NCBI RefSeq assembly: GCF_000209165.1
Contig: NC_009042.1
Coordinates: forward strand, 1,302,001-1,366,000
DNA length: 64,000 nucleotides
Source: Scheffersomyces stipitis CBS 6054
Taxonomy: Eukaryota; Ascomycota; Pichiomycetes; Serinales; Debaryomycetaceae
Direction of reading: 5' to 3'
Below are positions 50,597-59,478 of this stretch, piece by piece. The notes below the pieces were generated by a model. That model made no database searches, was not told the DNA's origin, and worked only from the letters and a program-made list of their open reading frames with translations. The translations under genes and the position numbers were made by a program. How positions within the stretch are numbered: the first letter of the stretch is position 1; the number at the start of each line of letters is the position of its first letter.

Positions 50597-53272
50597 CTAA
50601 CCAGAACAAGCTTCGCAGTGTTCGGCGTCTTTTAGCTCACAGGCAACTGGAGTAGAATCGTAGATATCAATTCTTTCAAACAGCTTACTACCAGTTTCAT
50701 ATGGAGATTGCGATTCAGGAGTCACATACGGCTCTTGATTATTCGTTCTCATTTTCTTCCGCTCTTGCGAAAAGGATACATTCTCTTGAATTTCAACAGA
50801 GTCTACTTGTTTGTACCTTTTACGGTGCAAGCTTTTGATGGTGGCACCAGGTGCTGTATCCATATTCTCAATTTCCTCATTGTTGACGGTGAACTGAATT
50901 GCTCTAGACGCAGCTTGCGTTCGCAAATAGTACATACCTGTCTTCAAGCCCTTCTGCCAACCGTAAAAATGGCAGCTTGTAAGCTTTCCAAACGTAGGGT
51001 TCTGAAGATGAATATTCATGCTTTGCAGCTGGTCAATGAATTTGCCTCTGTCAGCAGCCATGTCAATGATAACCTTCTGCGATATCTCCCAGACAGTTTT
51101 GTACAACTCTTTCAACTCTTGAGGTATACTAGAAATATTCTGGATAGAGCCATTATCCACAATGATCTTGTTTCTTACGGCTGAATTCCACAATCCCAAG
51201 TCTATCAAATCCTTAACGAGGTACTTATTGGCCACCTGATATTCACCTGCTAGCACTCTTCTAGTGTACAAATTCGAAGTGTAAGGTTCAAAACATTCAT
51301 TGTAGCCGAGAATTTGAGAAGTGGATGCTGTAGGCATGGGTGCTACCAATAAAGAATTACGAAGTCCATGGGTTTTCACACTTTCCTTTAGAGAATCCCA
51401 ATCATTATAAAGTTCAGAAGGCTTGTGGTCCCATAAATCAAACTGCAATATGCCCTTCGAGGCAGGCGAACCTTCAAAGGAATTATAGGGACCCTCACTC
51501 ATAGCTAATTCGACGGAAGCTTCAACGGCAGCGTGGTAAATGGTTTCAAAGATTTGAATGTTGAGCTTCTTGGCTTCGTCAGACGAAAATGGCAATCTTA
51601 GCTCAAGGAAAACGTCAGCCAACCCTTGCACTCCTAACGCAATTGGACGATGTTTCATGTTGGAAACCTTGGTACTCTCAACAGGATACAATGTGACATC
51701 TATGACTTTATTGAGGTTTCTAGTCAACACCTTAGTTATAGAATGCAATTTTTCGAAGTCAAATTCCAAAACTTCTTCATCCAGATTGTCAATCGAAACA
51801 GATTTGATAAACGCTGGAAGGGCCAAGGAGCCCAAATTGCACACGGCAGTCTCTTCTGAGGAACAGTATTCTACAATCTCACAACATAAGTTGGAAGATT
51901 TGATCGTACCCAAGTTCTTCTGGTTAGATTTTCTATTGCATGAGTCCTTGTACAACATGTAAGGACCACCAGTTTCTGTCTGAGATTCTAAAATTGCGAG
52001 CCAAAGCTTGTGAGCCTTGACGACAGTACGGGCTCTTCCTTCAGCTTCGTACTGGTTGTAAAGGTCTACAAATTCGTCACCATAGCAATCAGCTAGACCT
52101 GGAGCTTCGTCCGGAGAGAACAAACACCAGTCTTCATCGTCCTTGACTTTTTGCATAAACAAATCGGGTATCCATAATGCAAAGAACAAGTCTCGAGCAC
52201 GTAATTCTTCTTTGCCGTGATTTTTCTTCATATCAAGCACAGAGAAGATGTCAGCGTGCCACGGCTCTATGTATATAGCAAATGCTCCCGGACGTTTGTT
52301 TCCACCCTGGTCTACATATCTGGCAGTGTCGTTGAATACTCTGAGCATAGGCACCAAGCCACTAGAGGTTCCATTTGTACTGGCTATAAGCGAACCCGAT
52401 GCTCTAATATTATGCACGTTCAAGCCTATACCTCCAGATGCCTTCGATATTAACGCTGTTTTGTGTAACGTCTTGTAGATGCCATCAATGGAGTCGTCTT
52501 CCATATCGACAAGGAAGCAAGACGACAAGTAGTTGTACTCACTGCCAGCGTTGAACAACGTAGGCGAGGCATGGATGAAGTATCTGCTGGACATCAACTC
52601 GTATGTTTCTACTACGTCGTCGAGGTTGTTTCCATGAATTCCGATGGCTACACGGAGAAACATGTACTGAGGCGTTTCTGCCATTTCGTCGTTGATCTTC
52701 AATAGATACGATCTTTCCAATGTCTTGATAGCGAAATAAGTCAAGTCAAAGTCTCTATCCTTCTCTATGAGGCTATCGAAGAAGTGGCGATGTTGCATAA
52801 CAATCTTGTAGAGACTTTCGGAGACGATTGAATAAGTCCGGGAGGTTTTGTTACCATTACTGCGATTATTAGTGACACTACTTCTATGGTTCCATAATTT
52901 GATAACAGCTCCACTAAAACTCGTGCTGACGTGTTTTTGAATTCGACGAGCTGCTACACGTCCTGCTAGCAACGCGTAATCAGGATGGTAAATAGTTCTG
53001 GAAGCCAAGGTCTCGCTGACTAATCCGTACAATTCATCCAAAGTGACTTTCGCAGGTAACCCGACTTCCACAGTAGAAACTATGCTGTCTAGATCGAGAT
53101 GCTTCACGTCTAAGTTGGTGGTGAGCTTTAGTAGAAATCGACTAAGTCGCTTTATGTCAAAATCTTCGCGTTTTGTGAAGGAATCGTCACTTTTATGTTG
53201 GTTTACTTTAGAGTCTGAATTACCATCGCCATCGCTGCTCTGCGACGACGGTGTAATGTGACTCTTCAGCAT
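50597..53272 (-). CDS. RNR3: Ribonucleotide reductase large subunit, divergent paralogue (RNR3-like)
   Basis: The 891-aa protein is a class I ribonucleoside-diphosphate reductase alpha subunit. Catalytic features are intact: the first redox Cys in YLSSCFLVDM, the radical-site block SNLCCEIVEYCSSEETAVCNLGSL broken here as NLCCE and AVCNLG, the second redox Cys in AVCNLG, and the C-terminal shuttle CEACSG. The specificity site region SKASGGIGLNVHNIR is present. The N-terminus is unusual: about 32 Ser/Asp-rich residues replace the normal start, and the ATP-cone opens FTKREDFDIKRL, lacking most of the usual VxKRDGxxxxF strand. This suggests changed dATP feedback. It is probably the minor, damage-inducible paralogue rather than the main RNR1. 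Confidence 0.9.
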   Translation of the reverse strand: MLKSHITPSSQSSDGDGNSDSKVNQHKSDDSFTKREDFDIKRLSRFLLKLTTNLDVKHLDLDSIVSTVEVGLPAKVTLDELYGLVSETLASRTIYHPDYALLAGRVAARRIQKHVSTSFSGAVIKLWNHRSSVTNNRSNGNKTSRTYSIVSESLYKIVMQHRHFFDSLIEKDRDFDLTYFAIKTLERSYLLKINDEMAETPQYMFLRVAIGIHGNNLDDVVETYELMSSRYFIHASPTLFNAGSEYNYLSSCFLVDMEDDSIDGIYKTLHKTALISKASGGIGLNVHNIRASGSLIASTNGTSSGLVPMLRVFNDTARYVDQGGNKRPGAFAIYIEPWHADIFSVLDMKKNHGKEELRARDLFFALWIPDLFMQKVKDDEDWCLFSPDEAPGLADCYGDEFVDLYNQYEAEGRARTVVKAHKLWLAILESQTETGGPYMLYKDSCNRKSNQKNLGTIKSSNLCCEIVEYCSSEETAVCNLGSLALPAFIKSVSIDNLDEEVLEFDFEKLHSITKVLTRNLNKVIDVTLYPVESTKVSNMKHRPIALGVQGLADVFLELRLPFSSDEAKKLNIQIFETIYHAAVEASVELAMSEGPYNSFEGSPASKGILQFDLWDHKPSELYNDWDSLKESVKTHGLRNSLLVAPMPTASTSQILGYNECFEPYTSNLYTRRVLAGEYQVANKYLVKDLIDLGLWNSAVRNKIIVDNGSIQNISSIPQELKELYKTVWEISQKVIIDMAADRGKFIDQLQSMNIHLQNPTFGKLTSCHFYGWQKGLKTGMYYLRTQAASRAIQFTVNNEEIENMDTAPGATIKSLHRKRYKQVDSVEIQENVSFSQERKKMRTNNQEPYVTPESQSPYETGSKLFERIDIYDSTPVACELKDAEHCEACSG

Positions 53273-53822
53273 TGCACACGTAAATAAAGCGACAATTTGC
53301 TACACGGAGATGAAACGTGTCTGACAGAATTCTATAGACGCGTTAGCGTGTGTTTGACTTGTATTGGTTGTCTTTAATTCAAAGTACGTAGTGATATAAA
53401 TCGTATATATTCTGAAAATGTCTATTACTATATTTTTTGTATGGATAATTTGCCGCACCAAAAGTCGTTGCGACCAAAAATATATGCAGCTCATATGACT
53501 TCCCAAAAAAGTAGCAATTGCAACAAGGATAAGTTACAACTTTGTTAATACAAATGTCATTTAGTGGCAGCATACTTGTCAGATTAGGAGTTGAAACTCA
53601 TTTGAATGTCTCTCCTGAAATTGGTATGAATTAAAGACAACTTCTTGTGCTTTTTGACCCACACTTGAGCTTCTCATACTTGAGCTGACTCTTATTCTCT
53701 TTTCTTAATTGCAACTATTTCCTTCTTTTCTCAGACTTTCAGTTTTGATCCTCGAACAGTACAATTACATCATAGAGACTCTCTGTTACCTTTCAATATC
53801 TCTTAAGTGAAAACAAAAAATA

Positions 53823-53894
53823 AGCTCGCACTCAGGATTGAACTAAGGACCAACAGATTTGCAATCTGCTGCGCTACCACTGCGCCATACGAGC
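53823..53894 (-). tRNA. tRNA-Cys(GCA)
   Basis: On the minus strand the 72-nt molecule starts GCTCGTA, has box A TGGCGCAGTGGTAGCGC, an anticodon stem GCAGA/TCTGT around the loop TTGCAAA (anticodon GCA), and the T-arm/B box AGTTCAATCCT. It ends TGCGAGC plus discriminator T. All four stems pair. No intron. A T6 terminator follows (A6 on plus at 53815-53820). Confidence 0.97.
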
Positions 53895-53942
53895 TTATTT
53901 TGATTAGCTTTGCAAGAACATCAAAATATATGCAGCAAGACG

Positions 53943-53950
53943 TCACGTGA
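53943..53950. promoter_or_regulatory. TCACGTGA (Cbf1/bHLH-type) site near tRNA-Cys
   Basis: This is a perfect octamer about 50 bp upstream of the tRNA-Cys 5' end, followed 3 bp later by a second half site TGAGTCACG. Confidence 0.4.
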
Positions 53951-54052
53951 CTTGAGTCACGCAATATCCAACGAACTGTGAAGTTTTCAGTTGTTCTATG
54001 TTTTCATCTTCATGAGTAAGATGATACTATATTACATCACGATCTTTGATAG

Positions 54053-54336
54053 TTCCTAAGGGAAGTCGAATCACGAAACATATTTTACAATTCAATTGCT
54101 TGGTTCTTCCAGGAACATAAAAAGAATGGTAAAATACCGACGATCGACGATATTATCCAGCGTATCAAAGACACCTGCTCTTACGTGCCACAAAACTCCC
54201 TGGACAAAAAATCGAAGACTTGATAAATGAAAGGATAGATATTTCCCGTGATAAAGAGAAAGCCAGACCCAATGGCAAAAGCGGTAATATGGGAAAATCT
54301 CATTTCACAGGAAAATCAAACGATGGTGATAGATAA
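54053..54336 (+). pseudogene. Decayed coding relic, possibly retrotransposon gag
   Basis: A 56-codon open segment (54053-54220) encodes IAWFFQEHKKNGKIPTIDD and DTCSYVPQN. It runs by an apparent frameshift near 54195-54215 into a second frame, LPGQKIEDLINERIDISRD followed by a basic Gly/Lys/Asn/Ser-rich tail ending at 54336. No ATG start and no longer frame exist. The composition (helical part, then basic low-complexity tail) and the place just upstream of a tRNA gene would suit a Ty1/copia gag remnant, but no zinc knuckle or LTR is recognised. It could equally be the remnant of a host gene. Confidence 0.3.
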
Positions 54337-54843
54337 GGATTCAAGAGTAAAGCCTTTCGGTGCTAAACGCCATGGGCAATAAGGCTTAGTTCTATGAAGC
54401 AGGTTACGTAGTCAATGATGTGTATCAACTATAGATGAAAAGTAAATATAAAATAGATTGCATAAGAAAGACCTGTTCTCCGAACAAGCAAATGATATCC
54501 CAAGAATCCCACCCTCCCGGTCGGCAATATTGGCAGGTGAAAAGTTGTCAGTTATAAATTGTGCTCAAGTGATTATATGAAGAGATGATATAACATGAGG
54601 GGTGCTCCTCTCCTGGAGTAATGTATCTTGAACTGTTTATTAAGGGTAAACGAAGACCAACGATTTGTATTTGTGCCCAACAAATCGATGCAAGTAAAAT
54701 AGGGCTTGCCATCGCTTAATTATTTTAGACCGGTACCAATGCATTTGCAATGTTCACAGACGATGCAGTTTTTGCAATATGAAAGAACTGAATTAGTTTT
54801 GTTGATATAGAAAAGACCTTTTCCTCCAGTAGTCTCCTGTTCA

Positions 54844-55410
54844 TCACGAAGATTCGTTCTCTATTATCCCTTCTGTCTTTTCTCCTTCCTTTGGTGGTCT
54901 CAACCATCGGTAGAACGACACCAATCTTCCCGGCACTTCCTCATAAATGACATTCGACCAGTTCTCGTGTTGTATCTTATCATCTAATATTCTCAAAGAT
55001 TTGGATAACATGTCCACCTTCTTCTGTACCTCCTTCACGTTAACTGTGCGAACCATCTTGATTTCAGATCTCGAATACATATGTGTCCGTTGAGAACAAT
55101 TCGTAACTACCAATCTATGCATCTCTACTTCTCGCTTGAGTTTGTCCCTTTCTGCTAATGCTTCTGTTAAGGTTTTGACATTTTCGTCTTCACTAAATGC
55201 AAATTTAATGTGAGTATTTGTGATGTTGATCTTGGATATCAAGTCAGTCAATTCAGTGTTTAGCTCAACATACTCTCTGGTTAATTCCTCGACGCTTTCA
55301 GGTGGCATATCACCTTCTTGAACTACGCAGTTGTTGGATATTCTTTCCTTCAATTGCTGAAGTCTGGATAAGTAATCCTTTCTTAATCTCAAAGCTTCTG
55401 CTAATTGCAT
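54844..55410 (-). CDS. DIP1984-family protein (bacterial-type), candidate horizontal acquisition
   Basis: The ATG at 55410 gives a 188-aa, intronless protein, MQLAEALRLRKDYLSRLQQL. It is coiled-coil through most of its length. Its pattern is that of the bacterial DIP1984 family (DUF6847): LAEAL with a helical VQEGDMPPESVEEL block, TLTEALAERDKLKREVEMHR at about residue 85, MYSRSEIKMVRTVNVKEVQK at about 115, and LDDKIQHENW at about 150. The family's function is unknown. An added about 30-residue C-terminal tail (WLRPPKEGEKTEGIIENESS) is not part of the usual family. I know of no core yeast gene of this kind, so transfer from bacteria is the simplest reading. A GCN4-like site lies upstream. Confidence 0.82.
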   Translation of the reverse strand: MQLAEALRLRKDYLSRLQQLKERISNNCVVQEGDMPPESVEELTREYVELNTELTDLISKINITNTHIKFAFSEDENVKTLTEALAERDKLKREVEMHRLVVTNCSQRTHMYSRSEIKMVRTVNVKEVQKKVDMLSKSLRILDDKIQHENWSNVIYEEVPGRLVSFYRWLRPPKEGEKTEGIIENESS

Positions 55411-55590
55411 GACTAGGATATAAAAGAGGAATAGATGGTATAAAACAAACACCGGACCGTATTCAGAGTGTCAAAATGAAAGCAATTTATAGTTTTTGCA
55501 ACACCTTATTCTAAGGCTTGGTTGACTATCTAATCGAATGACTAATAGCTAGAAGAGTATAGCAAATAGATTATGATAAGGTATCACTCT

Positions 55591-55636
55591 TTTTGCACCC
55601 AAAGAAAGAGTCATTTTGCACCCAAAGAGTGAGTCA
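55591..55636. repeat. 23-bp tandem repeat with bZIP-like sites
   Basis: Two 23-bp units, each TTTTGCACCCAAAG plus a 9-bp end, differ at two positions. A third partial copy (TTTTGCA) follows. Unit ends read AGAGTCA and TGAGTCA. Confidence 0.85.
55630..55636. promoter_or_regulatory. GCN4-type site TGAGTCA
   Basis: TGAGTCA is the canonical Gcn4/AP-1 core. It lies 220 bp upstream of the DIP1984-type gene; the first repeat unit carries a one-base variant at 55607-55613. Confidence 0.4.
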
Positions 55637-56778
55637 TTTTGCAGAATGCATACCTTTGGTATTGGGATAAACGGTAAAACCCAAGTTAAGGTTGCAAGAA
55701 GATGAAGTAAGAATCAACCTACAGCAATTAGTCATTTCAGCTGCAGTCATATGAGTCTGGAGAAAATGTTTGAATCATTAAATGCGTCTCAGAGGCACCA
55801 ACCAATAGAGAACCGAAGCAAAGTACATACGTCTCAATTAAAAAACCTTGAACTTTATATATTTCAGCTAGAATCTCAGATGGTTCCTAGAAACTTTGCC
55901 CTTGTATGGAAGCGATTGCAAAATTATTGTGCAACAGAATTATAAAGTTGCATGAAAGAATATTCAGTTACGGTTATCATATTTTTCTGCCCCTCCACTA
56001 CTATTTGGTAGCCGCCCTTAGCCGTCGTTTTTTTTTCACCCAAAAACACCACACAGGTCAGGAATGTGGTACACGCCTTTGAAACCCCATCAGTTTACCC
56101 AAATAGTCAAAAAACATATAACCGCGCAACCGAGAAATACGCAACAGGCGGGCTAATGCTGCTTCAATATGTCACGGGTGGTGGCAGGTTCGGGGCTGCT
56201 TTGTTTTTGCTTTTGAGTGGGGCTACAGGGGCTGTCTATTTCATCCTTGTAGTCTACAACTTCCTACTTTTGCATTGGCTATTTTTGCATTGGGTGATCT
56301 CGTCGTTTCGACAGTTCAAGTAGCAGAAAGCTAGCTCTGAATCGTATGTCTTTTTCCAGTTGATGCGTTCTGGCTAGCATACAAAATAATACCTGCTCAT
56401 GTTGCTGCAACCTTAAATTCGATGAGGAAAAAATTTATGTGGTGGGCAAAAAAATACAAAATTTACTACAGGCGGAGTTTGAAATTGAGATTTTTTCCAT
56501 TTTGCGTAGTTTGTAACTTACATAAATTCGTCAATTGCTACAGAAGTATATACAATAATAAGGAAAACCGCCCGAGACACCAGACAGTTACGGTGCCTGT
56601 TTAGTGTCAAAAACTTTCGTTACCAATAAAGCCCCGATTCTAAGCTCAAATAAATAATAACCGTAGTAAATGGATGTAGTTGAAATGAAGTCGTAGCCAC
56701 GACGATGCTGAGATGCTAATAAATAATACATTGATGATGGACATGACCACATCTTTGTCAGAGACTGTAGTCACAAGC

Positions 56779-57690
56779 CTAAGTCAGGATTCTGTTGCGG
56801 ATCACTTCATCGATGCGGTCCATAACAAAATCGTAGTTGTATGTCAAAGGCTTTGCAAAGGTGTAGTCAATGCCGACAGTTTCGTAGACAAGTAGATCAT
56901 GTGCCATCGTTCTAGTAGTGACAGCAATGATGCCAACCAGGTTGAATACCGGCTGTTGTCTCATCTCCCTGGAGATGTCAACGCCTGTGATTTCTGGCAT
57001 TTCGATATCCAAAAAGACAACATCAAACTTGTGGGTTTTGATGGCATTGGCCACCTTTGTAGGATCCTGGAGTTTCTTGATATTACAGTTTGGGTACAAC
57101 TTGAACAAAATACGTTCGAGGATCTTGATGTTGATGATGTTGTCATCGACAATGAGAAAATTGTAAGTAGCAGGGTTTGCTGATTTTCTGCGTATGACTA
57201 GATTGATGTCGATGTTTTCTGATACTGGAGAGTGAGAAGTAAACGAGGGTTTACTTAAGGAGGCAGATGGAGGTTCAGTGAATGGCGTCAATGGAGAGTA
57301 GTCCAGAATTTGTCCGTGGGAAGATTTGTGATGAAGAGGGTTGATCAAACCAAGATTCTCATCGTCTTCGTCGTCCTCGAAGTCGTCTTCTTCATCCATC
57401 TCGCTATTGGTACAGTCAAGAGGAGAAAACAAGAGCGGGTTTCCAGGAATTATTTCGCTGCTTCTGGTGGAGCTGATTTCATTTGAGATCGACACCTTTA
57501 GCTTGGGCTTGATAGAGAAATAGTCTTGGTTGCTGTGTTGCGTGGTATAATTGGAGTGGGTAGAAGATGCTGTGGAAGATGGACCATTGATTGAAACCGC
57601 AGACAATGTTAATGAGTCCAAGGATTTGTTCGTCACCGACGAGCTCATAACAAAGCTCGGTGGCTGGGTGTATGGATCGCTACAATCCAT
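56779..57690 (-). CDS. SRR1: Response regulator receiver protein, SRR1 type
   Basis: The first ATG is 57690 (MDCSDPYTQPPSFV), giving 303 aa. The first 170 residues are Ser/Thr-rich with an acidic patch (EMDEEDDFEDDEDDEN). A receiver domain covers about 177-300: the acidic pair VDDN (Asp182-183), phospho-acceptor Asp228 in VVFLDIEMP, the conserved Thr in IIAVTTRT and Lys in FAKPL. There is no DNA-binding output domain. The layout matches Candida Srr1, a regulator of stress resistance and morphogenesis probably fed by the histidine kinase/Ypd1 phosphorelay. The ORF runs further upstream but without an ATG. Confidence 0.88.
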   Translation of the reverse strand: MDCSDPYTQPPSFVMSSSVTNKSLDSLTLSAVSINGPSSTASSTHSNYTTQHSNQDYFSIKPKLKVSISNEISSTRSSEIIPGNPLLFSPLDCTNSEMDEEDDFEDDEDDENLGLINPLHHKSSHGQILDYSPLTPFTEPPSASLSKPSFTSHSPVSENIDINLVIRRKSANPATYNFLIVDDNIINIKILERILFKLYPNCNIKKLQDPTKVANAIKTHKFDVVFLDIEMPEITGVDISREMRQQPVFNLVGIIAVTTRTMAHDLLVYETVGIDYTFAKPLTYNYDFVMDRIDEVIRNRILT

Positions 57691-59478
57691 ACTGAATGAT
57701 ATATAGGATTTGCGCTGTAGTTCTGGTAGTACAAGTACGGTATAAATATGGGTGCAATTGTAATTGCAAATGGGAACTGCCACCGAGATAGAAGGCGAGG
57801 AGGAGATTCTTACAATAAAAGAACTCAAAGGGATGATAATGAACAAACTTCTGTCACCGACTTTGGTGTGAACCTCAATTTATAATGGGGATAGTCTTGT
57901 ATTTATGGAAGATTATCTGGAATATTCGGTAAGGGCAGAGGAAGGAGGATTTAGATTTTATTTTTTGTGTGCAGCTCAACTTAAACTCGTGCATGTAACT
58001 ACAGGCACACCCGCCTTAGAGTCTTTTATTTTGGTCTGCTTCCATTATCTGGGTCGTGCATATACAACAATGGGGAACCTGCCTGGGAAAAATAAAGTCT
58101 TCTGCCGACTGTAGCAAGGAAATATTAGATTCACACTATATTCAATATGAAATGATGGAGGGGCCAACTTTATTCCGAGACCTATCCGGTGGAAATTTGC
58201 CTCTCATCAGTAGCGTATTCACTGCGGATTCGCGGAAAAAGCTGGAAAAAGCGTTCTGGATCGAATAAAGTAACTCTTCCACACCGCCTTCTTTCCACCG
58301 GCCCAGGACCACCTCTTCCAACTGTCGCATTCTGGTATCGAACAATTGATCTGATCATCTTAGACCCTGTTTGGGACAACAAGCTGATATTTTAGATTGT
58401 ACGGGCAGGACACGACTTAGTCCTTCATACCAACTTCATACGCATTTCCCGATTCTTCCAGCCAACTGATTGGCAATGTGTTGAATGGTAACAAGTCGAT
58501 GGCCAGCAACGATAAGAATCCGCCCCTCGAGCAACAATAACCTACAATGTCATTCATGGCTGCAATATTTATAGTCACAAATTTTATCTCTCCCAGCATC
58601 TCTTTTCGAACTCTAATTTAGCAGACATCCCCTTTCACGTACAATGAATAGTGCTGGGGAACGCGCCAGTATCTGTGATTTGCAATCTAAATCACTTCGA
58701 CTAGATATAAACCTGAAATTGGAGATTAATTCAGGTCGCAACCTCTTTTGCAGATACTTGGTGTTAGTCGAGACTATTTGGCTCTACCATGCAAACCCAT
58801 TTCACCTAGAAAGATCTGAAACAAGCTGATGTGATGAACTTCGAGGGCCAGAATTCCAAAAAGGGAAATTGCCTGCTTTGAAAAGGTGTCAGAAGTGTCA
58901 CCATGTTATGTGGAACTCTGTCGGCACGGGATGGTGATCTGATATCTGATATGGCAAAAGAGAACTGTTGACTGTTCTGAAACGTTTTGTTCCAGAATGA
59001 ACCGATCTTGGTTATAAGCACTTTTGTGTAACATTTAGTCTTTCTTCTAGATGCAGATACATGCCGGCCGTGCAGGGAAAAGCATGGAAACTTAACCGCT
59101 ACAAGAAAGAAGTGATTCCCATTTCAGTTCTGACTGTACTTATTAGAAAGCCTATTTACACAGCTATTTACAGGTTGCTTACACAAAGGTCAAGACGGTT
59201 AGGAAGAGATAATGGAGCAAATTAAGCCCTAAGGGGTACGTGACCATAGTTGTAATGAAATACTCAGATACAACAACGGGAATGATTTGGAAACCGATAA
59301 TGTAGTGAGGATTTTGGGTATTGAATTAGATTTAGGAATTTGCAATATGGAGTATTGGAATTTTATCATATTAACTCCATACAAGTTCACTTGTTACGAA
59401 GGCTTTTCCAGTCTTGTGACATTGTCATTAGTCGCAGAAGATCTATTGTTACTAGTAGGAGTAAGCAGAATGTCAGGT
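57691..59478. other. 1.8-kb region between SRR1 start and MTG2 end
   Basis: It includes the SRR1 promoter. No ORF is convincing. A box C/D-like pair (TGTGATGA near 58829, CTGA near 58976) is too weak to call a snoRNA. Confidence 0.4.

Larger units (their letters stand above)
53273..54843. other. Intergenic region with tRNA-Cys and a decayed coding relic
   Basis: It contains the RNR promoter, tRNA-Cys (53823-53894), TCACGTGA (53943-53950) and a frameshifted coding relic (54053-54336). No other gene is seen. Confidence 0.5.
55411..56778. other. Intergenic region with a tandem repeat upstream of the DIP1984-type gene
   Basis: Its clearest structure is the 23-bp tandem repeat at 55591-55636. 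Small ORFs at 55751-55945 and 56066-56323 on plus have no recognised domain. The first starts with ATG, the second has a hydrophobic end but only a GTG upstream. Neither is annotated. Confidence 0.45.

Noticed and set aside
56066..56323. 85-codon ORF with a hydrophobic end
   Set aside because: It needs a GTG start, and its ATG-initiated part is short and without homology that I recognise.
58829..58980. Box C/D snoRNA-like pair TGTGATGA and CTGA
   Set aside because: No terminal stem is visible and no guide complementarity could be checked; such short boxes occur by chance.
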